Positions 1 through 8,121 are shown, counted from the stretch's first letter. The stretch: 64,000 nt of DNA from Mesorhizobium sp. B2-3-12 (GCF_006442205.1 NZ_VFVR01000009.1:124001-188000), one strand, 5' to 3'. Notes: generated by a model not told the origin, from the letters alone. A program made the numbers and translations.

Positions 1-1
1 C

Positions 2-814
2 TTGCGCGAGAATGTCGGCCTTCTCGGCTCGCCGTCCTTCGAGATCCCGCGCATGGTGGCCCGCGACAAGGAACTCATCGCCGGCATCAACGAGGACGAC
101 CGGCAAAAGCGCATCCCGGCCAAGAACCGGCACAATCTGGTGACGATCCTGCTGTTCGTGGCGACGCAATGGGTCATGCTGTTCGTCACGCTGGCGATCT
201 GGGACCGGGCGCTGAACTACTACACCGAATGGGCCGAGATCGCGCTCTTCGTGGCGGTGCTTTTGACCTCGGCGATCACCATTCCGTTCTACATCTTCGT
301 CGAGCGGGCAAGCCTTGGCTTTCGCAAGCTGAAGCCGCGGATGACGACAATCTACGACGTCACCTTCTGGCGCCACGAACGCCACTGGAAGCTCGCGGAC
401 TCGCCCATCGTGCGCCTGTTCGCCGGCACGCCGTTCCGGCCGATGATCCTGCGCATGCTGGGCGTCAAGGTGGGCAGCAGGGTCTATGACGGCGGCGCCA
501 ATTTGACCGAGCGTTCGCTGGTCGAGATCGGCGACGACGTCACGCTCAACGAGGGATCGGTGATCCAGGCCCATTCGCTGGAAGAAGGCGCGTTCAAGTC
601 CGACTTCATCCGCATCGGCGATGGCTGCACGCTCGGGCCGTCCGCCTTCGTCCATTACGGCGTCGTGATGGGCAAGGGATCGATGGTCGATGCCGATTCC
701 TTCGTGATGAAGGGCGAGGAGCTGGAGCCCAACTCCATCTGGCGCGGCAACCCGGCCAAGCTGCATCGTTTCGTCGAGCCGGTCAGCGAGGCCGCCGGGG
801 CAACGGCGTCTTGA
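2..814 (+). CDS. Pls/PosA-type non-ribosomal peptide synthetase, C-terminal part (5' partial)
   Basis: The frame is open from the window edge, so only the last 270 residues of a much larger protein are visible. They contain two hydrophobic membrane segments (about residues 45-66 and 78-100). A left-handed beta-helix acyltransferase-like region follows at about 150-255, with hexapeptide-type repeats and an ending of the form GNPAK. This membrane plus beta-helix tail is what I know from membrane-bound synthetases of the epsilon-poly-lysine synthetase (Pls/PosA) family; the adenylation and carrier domains would lie upstream, outside the window. The next two genes overlap by 4 bp each and include a phosphopantetheinyl transferase, which fits a carrier-protein enzyme. 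The family call rests on the tail and the neighbours. A stand-alone hexapeptide acyltransferase is less likely because of the membrane segments and the missing start. Confidence 0.72.
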   Translation: MRENVGLLGSPSFEIPRMVARDKELIAGINEDDRQKRIPAKNRHNLVTILLFVATQWVMLFVTLAIWDRALNYYTEWAEIALFVAVLLTSAITIPFYIFVERASLGFRKLKPRMTTIYDVTFWRHERHWKLADSPIVRLFAGTPFRPMILRMLGVKVGSRVYDGGANLTERSLVEIGDDVTLNEGSVIQAHSLEEGAFKSDFIRIGDGCTLGPSAFVHYGVVMGKGSMVDADSFVMKGEELEPNSIWRGNPAKLHRFVEPVSEAAGATAS

Positions 815-1287
815 CGGACCGCGCGCCCGGCAGCGTGGACATCCATATCGTCCCGGTGACCAAGGCCAATCGCGCCTTGGTCACGGCCCTGCGACTGGCT
901 CCGGAGCAGGTGGATTTCGTCGCTGGGAATGCGGACTCGCTTCGCGAAGCCAGATCCGACCCGGACGCGCGGCCCCGCGCCGTGATGGCCGGAGACCAGA
1001 TCGTCGGCTTCCTCATGTACGACGCCCCGAAGGACGATGACGAGGCCCGCATCTACCGCTTCATGATCGACCGCGCCTGGCAAGGCCGGGGCTATGGCAA
1101 GGCCGCGCTGCGGGCGGTGCTGGAGGAAATCCAGGGGCTCGGCCACGTCAGGCACGTGTCGATCTGCTACGAAACGCGGAACGAGGCGGCACGGCAGCTC
1201 TATCGCGGCGCCGGTTTCGTCGAGGAAGGGCTCGACGAGGACGGCGAAATGATCGCCGATCTCATCCTTGCGGCCGCCGCTCGATGA
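811..1287 (+). CDS. GNAT family N-acetyltransferase (polyamine acetyltransferase-like)
   Basis: A 158-residue single-domain GNAT protein. The acetyl-CoA loop is visible as QGRGYGKAAL near residues 90-99, and the conserved end of the fold (NEAARQLYRGAGF) lies near 128-140. It most resembles small acetyltransferases that act on polyamines or other small amines, but the substrate cannot be read from the sequence. The TTG start overlaps the stop of the synthetase gene by 4 bp, and its own stop overlaps the next start as ATGA, so the three genes look like one translationally coupled operon. A tailoring or self-resistance role for the peptide product is an inference. Confidence 0.85.
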   Translation: MTDRAPGSVDIHIVPVTKANRALVTALRLAPEQVDFVAGNADSLREARSDPDARPRAVMAGDQIVGFLMYDAPKDDDEARIYRFMIDRAWQGRGYGKAALRAVLEEIQGLGHVRHVSICYETRNEAARQLYRGAGFVEEGLDEDGEMIADLILAAAAR

Positions 1288-1952
1288 CGCCATCAGCCGG
1301 TCCGTCTTTCCCAGATTTGCCGGAGGAAATCGCCTTGGCGCGCGCCGTCGCTGCCATGGCTCCAGCCGGAGTGCGCACGGGATGCCGGCTCATCCGCGAA
1401 GGCGACGAGGCCTATCTGTTGCCGGCGGAGGCGGGCTCCATCCCCGCCCGCCAGCCGGCCATGCGGCGGGCCAGCGGCGCGGCGCGATTGCTCGCGCACC
1501 GGCTGCTGGCGGATGCCGGCTTCGACGGTTTCGCCCTCTTGCGCACGCCCTCTGGCGCACCTGCCTGGCCGGACGGGATAACCGGCTCGCTCGCGCATGA
1601 CGACGACATGGCCGTGGTGGCGGTCGCGCCTGTCGGCCACATCGTCTCCCTCGGCATCGATGTCGAGCCGGCGCTGCCCCTGCCCGACGAGATTTCCGCC
1701 CTTGTTGCCATGCCCGCCGACCGGACGGGTACCGCCGACCGGCAGCTTGCCGGCCGCATCCTCTTCGCCGCCAAGGAAGCGGTCTACAAGGCCGCCTATC
1801 CGCTGGACCGCCAGGTGCTGGGCTATGAAGACATCGCGGTAAACCTCGAGACCGGCCACGCGACGACGAGCACGGGCCGCGAAGTCAGCCTCATCTACTG
1901 CGTCGCCCCGCGTGTGGTCGTGTTGGCGTTTGTCGACGGTGACGGGGTTTAG
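1284..1952 (+). CDS. 4'-phosphopantetheinyl transferase (Sfp/EntD type)
   Basis: A 222-residue protein that should move the phosphopantetheine arm from CoA to a serine of a carrier domain. The two family signatures are present: GIDVEP near residue 123, which carries the metal-binding acids, and FAAKEAVYKA near 160-170. Upstream RTPSGAPAWPDG matches the substrate-loop region of EntD-like enzymes. It is the last gene of the coupled operon (ATGA overlap with the GNAT gene) and most probably activates the synthetase encoded just upstream. The gene is followed by a palindromic repeat element and not by an obvious U-tract terminator. Confidence 0.92.
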   Translation: MTPSAGPSFPDLPEEIALARAVAAMAPAGVRTGCRLIREGDEAYLLPAEAGSIPARQPAMRRASGAARLLAHRLLADAGFDGFALLRTPSGAPAWPDGITGSLAHDDDMAVVAVAPVGHIVSLGIDVEPALPLPDEISALVAMPADRTGTADRQLAGRILFAAKEAVYKAAYPLDRQVLGYEDIAVNLETGHATTSTGREVSLIYCVAPRVVVLAFVDGDGV

Positions 1953-2006
1953 GGTCGGCTCGACTATCCCTGCTCCACGCCTGAAGCCAGCAATCTCCGG
2001 CGTTGG

Positions 2007-2162
2007 CGCCGCCCCTCACTGTCCTGCCGGACATCTCTCCCCGTAAACGGGGCGAGAGGGCTGGCTGCAACGCCGGCGTCTTCTTGCAACGCTGGAGATT
2101 GGCGAAATCGCTCCCCGTCACTATACGGGGAGAGGATGCCGGCAGGCAGGTGAGGGGCGGCG
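2007..2162. repeat. Composite palindromic intergenic repeat (type A)
   Basis: Outer arms of about 22-24 bp (2007-2030 and 2139-2162) are imperfect inverted repeats ending in GCCGCCCCTCA and TGAGGGGCGGC. Inside are two smaller hairpins of the form CTCCCCGT..ACGGGGAG and the sequence GATTGGCGAAA. The same layout recurs at 49890-50065, so this is a dispersed element and not a one-off terminator. It lies between two convergent genes (phosphopantetheinyl transferase and aminomutase). The similarity to rhizobial RIME-type repeats is from general knowledge. Confidence 0.85.
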
Positions 2163-2220
2163 CGGACGCTGCGCCATTATGACCAGTTGCCATGACGCTA
2201 GCAGGGGTAACATCCCAGCG

Positions 2221-3366
2221 TCATGAGCCTTCAGCCGGATTCTTCGAGGGCTGTTCTTCCCGAACGTCCACGATCTCCCGGTAGTCCCTCACCTCCCCAT
2301 CCAGCCCGCGTATCCGCCAGCTCTGATCGTCCTGTCCCTCGATAGGACATGGTCCGAGCAGCACCTTCCCTCCCCCCTCCGGCAGGTCGATGACGTAGAC
2401 CGGATTGCAGATCCCCGACAGACGCGCGCGCAACGCTTCCACCAGCGCCTGGCCTTCGGCGATCGTGGTGCGCCGGTGGGCCATGCCGCGCGCGAGATCG
2501 CCATGGTGCAGGTAATAGGGTTTTATCCCGAGCCGGTACATCAGCTCGCGGCAGAGCTCCTCCAGCACCTCGACCGTATCGTTGACGCCCTTCAGCAGAA
2601 CGCTCTGGTTGAGCAGTACGAAGCCGGCTTGTCGCAAGGTGCGGCACGCCGCTTCCGTGGCGTCGGTGATCTCGCGGGCGTGGTTGAAGTGGGTCACCAC
2701 CGTCACCATCGGCCGGCCCTGCAGGGCTTCCACCAGCCCTGGCGTGATGCGCGAAGGCAGCGCCACCGGCACGCGGGTGTGGATGCGCAACAGCCGCACA
2801 TGGGCAATAGTCTCGATGCGGGCGCGGATTTCGGAGAGTGCGTTATCCGGCAGCGACAGCGGATCGCCGCCGGTAAGGATCACCTCGCGGATTTCGGGGT
2901 GGCCCGCTATATAGGCCAGCGCCGGCTCCAGCGCCTCGCGCGTATAGCCACGGCCGATCGAGGTCAGCGATTCCTTGCGGAAACAGAACCGGCAATAGAC
3001 CGCGCATTGATAGGTCGGGAACAACAGCACCCGGTCGGCATGACGATGCGTCAGGCGCGGCACCGGGCTGAATTCATGGTCGGCGATCGGATCGCCAAGC
3101 TCGCCCTCGGCCTCTTCCAGTTCTTGCGGCGACGGGATCACCTGCGCCCGGATCGGGTCGGCGGGATCGTTCCAGTCGATCAGGTCGAGATAGGTTTTCG
3201 GCGCGCGCACCTTGTGCAGCGTGGCGGCGGCTTGCGCGGCTTCGCGTTCGGCCGGCGACAGCGGCAGGGAAGCGAGGTCGCGCACATGGCGCACGCCGGC
3301 GCGGACATCGTCCTGCCAGGCGGTGTCGGGGGCGGTCGCGCGGGTGGCGTCTTTGAGATCGGTCAT
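2221..3366 (-). CDS. Lysine 2,3-aminomutase-like radical SAM enzyme
   Basis: A 381-residue radical SAM protein that should convert L-lysine to beta-lysine with a [4Fe-4S] cluster, S-adenosylmethionine and PLP. The cluster motif is CAVYCRFC with Cys121, Cys125 and Cys128. GGDPLSL follows at 166-172. Asp290 (in GDLARG), Asp327 and Lys334 (in IDLPEGGGK) match, from memory, the lysine-binding aspartates and PLP lysine of clostridial lysine 2,3-aminomutase. The E. coli EpmB family differs at the last motif, so I favour a true aminomutase over EpmB. The cysteine-rich zinc tail of the clostridial enzyme is absent. I chose the ATG at 3366. An open frame runs further upstream, but it enters the repeat at 3451-3600, which is unlikely to be coding. 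Confidence 0.85.
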   Translation of the reverse strand: MTDLKDATRATAPDTAWQDDVRAGVRHVRDLASLPLSPAEREAAQAAATLHKVRAPKTYLDLIDWNDPADPIRAQVIPSPQELEEAEGELGDPIADHEFSPVPRLTHRHADRVLLFPTYQCAVYCRFCFRKESLTSIGRGYTREALEPALAYIAGHPEIREVILTGGDPLSLPDNALSEIRARIETIAHVRLLRIHTRVPVALPSRITPGLVEALQGRPMVTVVTHFNHAREITDATEAACRTLRQAGFVLLNQSVLLKGVNDTVEVLEELCRELMYRLGIKPYYLHHGDLARGMAHRRTTIAEGQALVEALRARLSGICNPVYVIDLPEGGGKVLLGPCPIEGQDDQSWRIRGLDGEVRDYREIVDVREEQPSKNPAEGS

Positions 3367-3450
3367 CGGGGTCTCGGGTTTTTGCCGCGGACCTATCGGC
3401 CGGATGGGCTGTCGGGTCAACCACTGGGCAAGCCAACCACGCCCGCCGCA

Positions 3451-3600
3451 CTCTACGGCGCCCCCTCTGAGGGGGGAGATCGGATGTTGCGACGGCCTTC
3501 GCCAATCTCCAAAGTTAAATAGGGAATGCCGGCGCCCAAACTGCCAATCTCCCCACTTGAGGGGGAGATGTCCGGCAGGACAGAGGGGGGCGCCGTAGAG
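3451..3600. repeat. Composite palindromic intergenic repeat (type B)
   Basis: Inverted arms CTCTACGGCGCCCCCTCTG (3451-3469) and its near-complement at 3581-3600 enclose about 110 bp. An inner hairpin CTCCCCACTTGAGGGGGAG lies next to the right arm. The right half recurs nearly verbatim at 55850-55905, so this is a dispersed family distinct from the 2007-2162 and 49890-50065 pair. It sits upstream of the aminomutase gene and just downstream of the NmrA-type gene, whose stop is at 3615. Confidence 0.85.
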
Positions 3601-3614
3601 CGCCGCCCTTGCCT

Positions 3615-4511
3615 TCACACCCTCCGCCCACCCGCGCCGGCCATCGCCGCAAGAGCGCTTTCAATCGTCTCGAACCTCAGCTCCGGATAAAGCACGCCCG
3701 CCTCCGGCGTGGCGGTCTCCAGAGCCGTCTCGCCACGGATCCAGAATGCCCGCAGCAGTCCCAGCCCCGGAACCGCCGCGATCAGCGCCTCCAACTCCTC
3801 GGCGCTCATCTGCTTGACGCGCGGCGAGCGACCGCTCACCTTGCGCCAAAGTTCGATCATCGCGCTTTGCGTGATCCTGTTTCGCGCAATACGGATTTCG
3901 CTGCGCACCGCATTGGGGTCCTCCAGCGCGCGCATCGTGACAGCCGCGATATCCTTCTCGCTGACAAACGTCGCCGGCACATTGCCTTCGCCATAGAGCG
4001 TCACCTCGTCGGGCGGCAGTGGCGACGAGCCGAAACGCGTCAGGTCGCCAAGCGTCGCCACCCAGGTCGAGAAGAAGCCGTTGGTGTAGATCACCGTATA
4101 GGGCAGATCGGCCTGCCTGACGGCGTCGAAGACGGCCCGCTTGATGTCGAGCGGTTCGATCGAGCCGGGTGCGGCGGCGGCAAAGTCGAGGCCGAAACCG
4201 GCGGACGGCACATAACGCGAGACGCCGGCATCCCTGACCGCGCGCACCAGCGTCATCTCGCTGGCCGAACCGACATGCACCGAACTGATGACGCGGTCGA
4301 CCGAGCCGAGCGCGCGCACAAGGCTGCCATAGTCGTCGAGATCGCCAAGATGGATGGTGGCGCCCAATTCCTTGAGCGGGCGCACCCGCTCCTCATTGGC
4401 CGCCGTTGCCGGCCGCATTAGCACATGAAGGCTGTCGCCATTGCGCACGCTGGCCTTCGCCATCTCGCTGCCCAGAAGTCCCGTCGCGCCGATGATCAGG
4501 GTGCTGGTCAT
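3615..4511 (-). CDS. NmrA-like / aromatic alcohol reductase family NAD(P)-binding protein
   Basis: A 298-residue Rossmann protein of the atypical SDR (NmrA/isoflavone reductase) type. The N-terminal nucleotide-binding motif GATGLLGS (residues 8-15) is clear, followed by LGDLDDYGSL near 56-65, where these proteins sense the second mononucleotide. The family includes both reductases and redox-sensing regulators, so the substrate is open. Its start overlaps the stop of the DUF1127 gene by 4 bp, so the two are coupled. The pair is divergent from a LysR regulator at 4917, which is the obvious candidate controller. Confidence 0.85.
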   Translation of the reverse strand: MTSTLIIGATGLLGSEMAKASVRNGDSLHVLMRPATAANEERVRPLKELGATIHLGDLDDYGSLVRALGSVDRVISSVHVGSASEMTLVRAVRDAGVSRYVPSAGFGLDFAAAAPGSIEPLDIKRAVFDAVRQADLPYTVIYTNGFFSTWVATLGDLTRFGSSPLPPDEVTLYGEGNVPATFVSEKDIAAVTMRALEDPNAVRSEIRIARNRITQSAMIELWRKVSGRSPRVKQMSAEELEALIAAVPGLGLLRAFWIRGETALETATPEAGVLYPELRFETIESALAAMAGAGGRRV

Positions 4512-4705
4512 ATCGCCCTCCCATTGCCCAAAATTCCGTTGGCAAGAATGGAACCGTCCCAGTCGCGTTCGAGGCCGATGTCATGCAAACGGCGGTCGGA
4601 GAGCCTGGAAACCTGGCGCAGTGTGCGGCGGCGCTCGAAGGCTGCCGCGCTCCTCATGGCAAGGCCGTTCATCGCGCTGCCGATGGGTCGAAGGGTCAAG
4701 GTCAT
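4508..4705 (-). CDS. DUF1127 domain-containing small protein
   Basis: A 65-residue arginine-rich protein. The DUF1127 pattern is visible in the middle (RRTLRQVSRLSDRRLHDIGL, about residues 25-44). Proteins of this family in alphaproteobacteria are small, often stress- or phosphate-responsive, and some bind RNA or affect its turnover. It is the first gene of a two-gene unit with the NmrA-like reductase (ATGA overlap). The position opposite a LysR gene suggests control by that regulator. Confidence 0.85.
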   Translation of the reverse strand: MTLTLRPIGSAMNGLAMRSAAAFERRRTLRQVSRLSDRRLHDIGLERDWDGSILANGILGNGRAI

Positions 4706-4890
4706 TGTCCGTCTCCTATTTCATTGGGCGCAAGCCTGCCGACGTCGCCCACCGGGCGAGCATGACGATTGCTCACACTTCTCTGGTCAGTTCAGCGCAT
4801 CGATGAACCGAAAGTCCGGCATGGATGCTTGCTACGCCAGAATATTGGGTGGTTTCGGACTGGACGACAAACGACTCTTTGTGCAGGATT

Positions 4891-4907
4891 TGTGAGCAAC
4901 ACTCACA
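4891..4907. promoter_or_regulatory. Candidate LysR operator dyad
   Basis: A perfect 6-bp inverted repeat TGTGAG-N5-CTCACA lies 9 bp upstream of the LysR start and within the divergent intergenic region (4706-4916). A related half site, GCTCACAC, lies near 4771. The dyad could serve autoregulation and control of the divergent DUF1127-NmrA pair. The assignment is by position and symmetry only. Confidence 0.45.
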
Positions 4908-4916
4908 GGTCGAACC

Positions 4917-5843
4917 ATGCCTCGCAGATTGCCGCCCCTCACCGCTCTGCCCGCCTTCGACGCGGCCGCCAGACATTTGAGCTTCTCCAAGGCCGCCGAA
5001 GAACTCAACCTCACCCACGGCGCGGTCAGCCGCGCCATCCGCAACATCGAGGACAGGCTGGGCATCCAGCTCTTCGATCGCGGCACACGCTCCGTGCGCC
5101 TGACCGCTGTCGGCGCGGCCTATGCGGTCGAGGTCGGCAAGGCGCTCGACCAGATCGCCGCCGCCACCATCGCCGCCACACCCGACCGCTCGACCCGCAT
5201 CCTCAGCGTCAGCACGTCGGACGGTTTCGCCGGCCGCTGGCTGGTGCCGAGACTGCATCGCTTCCATCGCGCCAATCCCGACGTCGACGTGCGGCTGGCG
5301 ACTTCGGGCGTGCTGGCCGACTTCGTCAGCGACGGCATCGACATATCCATCCGCTACGGGCGCGGTGGCTATACCGGGGTGACAGCGGAATTCCTCGCCG
5401 ACGAGGAGGTCTTCCCCGTCTGCAGCCCGGAACTGCTGCAAGGCGAGCACCCGCTGCGGCAGCCCGGGGATCTGCGGCATCACAAGCTGATCCACGACGC
5501 CTTCCGCATCGACTGGGCGACATGGCTCGAACAGGCCGGCGCCGAAGGCATCGACCCCAAACGCGGCGTGCGTTTCGATTCCGCCACTTTCGCCGTCGAG
5601 GCGGCCGTGCATGGCGAAGGCGTGCTGCTCGGCCGCAGCGCGCTGGTCTCGGCCGACCTCGCTTCCGGGCGGCTGGTGCGGCCCTTCGACCTCGCGCTGA
5701 AATCAGCCGCCAGCTACTATGTCGTCTATCCGGAAGGCGCGTTGCGCCAGAAAAAAATCAAGGCGTTCCGCGACTGGCTGTTCGCCGAGATCGCGACCGA
5801 TTGGGTCGGCGTGTCCAGGAGCCAGGCGCCCGAAGCCAGCTGA
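4917..5843 (+). CDS. LysR family transcriptional regulator (GcvA-like)
   Basis: A 308-residue LysR protein. The N-terminal winged helix has the typical pattern LPAFDAAARHLSFSKAAEEL, then HGAVSRAIRNIEDRLGIQLFDR (about residues 9-55). The effector-binding domain follows and includes SDGIDISIRYGRG, a phrase typical of the GcvA-type subfamily. It is divergent from the DUF1127-NmrA pair and probably regulates it. Nothing in the sequence shows the ligand. Confidence 0.93.
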   Translation: MPRRLPPLTALPAFDAAARHLSFSKAAEELNLTHGAVSRAIRNIEDRLGIQLFDRGTRSVRLTAVGAAYAVEVGKALDQIAAATIAATPDRSTRILSVSTSDGFAGRWLVPRLHRFHRANPDVDVRLATSGVLADFVSDGIDISIRYGRGGYTGVTAEFLADEEVFPVCSPELLQGEHPLRQPGDLRHHKLIHDAFRIDWATWLEQAGAEGIDPKRGVRFDSATFAVEAAVHGEGVLLGRSALVSADLASGRLVRPFDLALKSAASYYVVYPEGALRQKKIKAFRDWLFAEIATDWVGVSRSQAPEAS

Positions 5844-6065
5844 GCGCATCCGGTTCCATCGATTGAACAGGCGTCGGCGACGGACGAGACAGGTGGACAG
5901 CCCAAAGCTGCCCACCCGGCCCCCGCCGCTCATGCATGTCGCCCCAAAAGGGGGCATCGGTATTTTCGGAAGCCGCCATGCATTGACGGCGCCAGATTGG
6001 ACGCTGGCGCTCGCGGCGACCAGTCGTCATATGACGGTAGCGTGCGTCACGAGGCCGGCTTCGGC
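5844..6065. other. Intergenic stretch between LysR and tautomerase genes
   Basis: A 222-bp region between a plus-strand and a minus-strand stop. It contains a GC-rich segment around 5930-5990 with ATGCATGTCGCCCC and a later GCCATGCAT that may be a worn copy of a palindromic repeat. I see no credible gene. Confidence 0.4.
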
Positions 6066-6278
6066 CTACTCCCTGGCGCGAAAAGCTTCCGGCACGATGA
6101 ACACCTCGTCGGCACGGCCATAGCCGCCGTCTGCGATTTCCTCCACCAGCACCATCGTGGTGGGCCGCACGCCTTCGCCGAAAAAGTCGACGAACATGGC
6201 TGTCGTGCGGTGGATGAGGTCTTCCTTCTGCGCCTTGGAGAGAGCGGCCTGCGGCATCTTGAAATTGGCGAATGGCAT
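6066..6278 (-). CDS. 4-oxalocrotonate tautomerase family protein
   Basis: A 70-residue protein of the small tautomerase superfamily. Pro2 follows the initiator Met and would be the catalytic amino-terminal proline after Met removal. The rest matches the 4-OT pattern (SKAQKEDLIHRTT, then VLVEEI and a C-terminal FIVPE stretch). Such enzymes interconvert keto and enol forms as oligomers. It lies 90 bp downstream of an SDR gene on the same strand and is probably co-transcribed with it. Confidence 0.88.
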   Translation of the reverse strand: MPFANFKMPQAALSKAQKEDLIHRTTAMFVDFFGEGVRPTTMVLVEEIADGGYGRADEVFIVPEAFRARE

Positions 6279-6368
6279 GGTCTTTTCCTGTTTCTGGAGG
6301 TTGGATTTCTGGGAGTTGGTTTCAGGTTTTGGGATGGAACGGGTCGGCGGTCGGCGGCGGCCGCCTCC

Positions 6369-7124
6369 TCAGATCACGCCGCCATTGGCGCGGATGATTT
6401 GCCCGTTGATCCAGCCACTGTCCGGCCCGGCCAGGAACGAGACCACGCCGGCAATGTCGTCGGGCTGGCCGAGCCTGCCGAGCGGGACCATTTTTCCGAT
6501 GGCCTCGATCTGCGCCGCGCTCTTGCCATCCGTGAACAACGCCGTTTCGACCGGCCCGGGCGCCACGGCGTTGACGGTGATCCCGCGCGCGCCAAGCTCC
6601 TTGGCCAGGATGTGCGTCATCGCCTCGACCGCCGCCTTGGTGGCGGCATAGACGCCGTAGCCCGGCTGGTAGAGGCCGACGACGCTGCTCGAGAAATTGA
6701 CGATGCGGCCGCCGTCGCGCAGCCGCCGCGCGCCTTCGCGCATGCCACGGAAGACGCCGCCGAGATTGATCGCGATTTGGGTGTCGAAGAAGGCGTCGTC
6801 GGCCTGCGCGATCGGCGAAAGCTTCATGATGCCGGCATTGTTGACGAGGATATCGATGCCGCCGAAGGCCCTTTCGCCGGCGTCGAAAAGGCTGGCGATC
6901 CCGACCGGATCGGCGATGTCGGCCCGCACGGCGATCGCCTTGCCGCCATCGGCTTCGATGGCGCGCACCACGTCCTCGGCCTCCGCCTGTCCCCGCGCAT
7001 AGTTGACGACGACGGCGATGCCGTCACGCGCAAGCCGCCGCGCGATCGCAGCGCCGATGCCCTTGGAGGCGCCGGTCACGATCGCCGTTCTGGCTTGATC
7101 CGTATTTCGTTGGCCTGAAGTCAT
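6369..7124 (-). CDS. SDR family oxidoreductase
   Basis: A 251-residue classical short-chain dehydrogenase. The cofactor motif TGASKGIG (about residues 17-24), the structural NNAG (about 92-95), the catalytic Ser in NFSSSV and YAATK at about 159-163 are all present. The C-terminus is of the GGVI kind common in 3-oxoacyl reductase-like members. A good Shine-Dalgarno (AAGGAGAG) precedes the ATG. It is divergent from the LysR gene at 7228 and upstream of the tautomerase; together they look like a small regulated catabolic unit. The substrate is unknown. Confidence 0.93.
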   Translation of the reverse strand: MTSGQRNTDQARTAIVTGASKGIGAAIARRLARDGIAVVVNYARGQAEAEDVVRAIEADGGKAIAVRADIADPVGIASLFDAGERAFGGIDILVNNAGIMKLSPIAQADDAFFDTQIAINLGGVFRGMREGARRLRDGGRIVNFSSSVVGLYQPGYGVYAATKAAVEAMTHILAKELGARGITVNAVAPGPVETALFTDGKSAAQIEAIGKMVPLGRLGQPDDIAGVVSFLAGPDSGWINGQIIRANGGVI

Positions 7125-7227
7125 GGAAGTCTCTCCTTATCGTTGGCGAGACGGATATAGGCCAGTGCACTTTCCGGATAATCGGCCCTCAATTGACATC
7201 ACCATTCGGGAAATGCGAACAAACCGC

Positions 7228-8121
7228 ATGGATCGGGTTGACACGATGCGGCTCTTCGTCCGCGTGCTGGAGCGGCGCAGCTTCACCGCCGCCGCCGCCG
7301 ATCTCGGCCTGCCGCGCTCGACCGCGACGGAAGCCATCCGACGACTGGAAGAGCATCTCGGTGCGCGGCTGCTGGAGCGCACGACGCGGCAGGTGAACGC
7401 CACCCAGGACGGCGAGGCCTATTACCGGCGCTGCCTGTCGATCCTGGCCGAGATCGAGGATGCCGAGGCTGCCTTCCGCGACGCCGAACCGTTCGGCCTG
7501 CTGCGCATCGATGCCAGCACGCTGCTCACCCGCACCTTCCTGCTGCCGCGCCTGCCGGAATTCCTCGAAAATTATCCCCGCATCGACCTGCAGATCGGCC
7601 AGAGCGACCGGCTGGTCGATCTCGTGCGCGAGGGCGTCGACTGCGTCATCCGCGTCGGCGAACCGCCCGACAGCGGCATGATCATGCGCCGCCTTGGCAT
7701 GATCCGCGAGATGACTTGCGCCAGCCCCGCCTATCTCGCGCGCCACGGCACGCCAGCCTCCCCCGACGCGCTGGAGGGCCATCAGGCGATCGGCTTCGTC
7801 TCCTCGCGCACCGGCGAGGTGCTGCCCTTCGAATTCACCGTCGCCGGCAGGACGCGCGAGGTCAGGCTGCCCGGCCGCGTCGCCGCCAACAATTCCGACA
7901 CTGCCGCCGATCTCGCGCGGCTCGGCCTCGGCCTCATCCAGGCGCCGCGCTATCGCTTCGAGAAGGATTTGGCCGAGGGCGCGCTGGTCGAGGTGTTGGC
8001 CGAGTATCCGCCTTCGCCGACGCCGCTGTCGGCGCTCTACCCGCAGAACCGCCAGCTCTCGCCGCGCCTGCGCGTCTTCCTCGACTGGGCGGCGCGCATC
8101 TTCGCCGAGGCGAACCTGTAA
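7228..8121 (+). CDS. LysR family transcriptional regulator
   Basis: A 297-residue LysR protein. The winged helix reads MRLFVRVLERRSFTAAAADL, then PRSTATEAIRRLEEHLG in the first 50 residues. The effector domain includes VREGVDCVIRVG, as in the CrgA/PecT-like group that often regulates SDR and efflux genes. I chose ATG 7228. Upstream in-frame starts (7123, 7213) would extend the protein into the divergent promoter without homologous sequence. It is divergent from the SDR-tautomerase unit, its most likely target. Confidence 0.92.
   Translation: MDRVDTMRLFVRVLERRSFTAAAADLGLPRSTATEAIRRLEEHLGARLLERTTRQVNATQDGEAYYRRCLSILAEIEDAEAAFRDAEPFGLLRIDASTLLTRTFLLPRLPEFLENYPRIDLQIGQSDRLVDLVREGVDCVIRVGEPPDSGMIMRRLGMIREMTCASPAYLARHGTPASPDALEGHQAIGFVSSRTGEVLPFEFTVAGRTREVRLPGRVAANNSDTAADLARLGLGLIQAPRYRFEKDLAEGALVEVLAEYPPSPTPLSALYPQNRQLSPRLRVFLDWAARIFAEANL

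Noticed and set aside
2007..2162. CRISPR array or insertion sequence
   Set aside because: There are only inverted arms and hairpins, with no regular spacers and no transposase.
3367..3618. N-terminal extension of the aminomutase
   Set aside because: The extra codons run through the palindromic repeat at 3451-3600 and have no family similarity.
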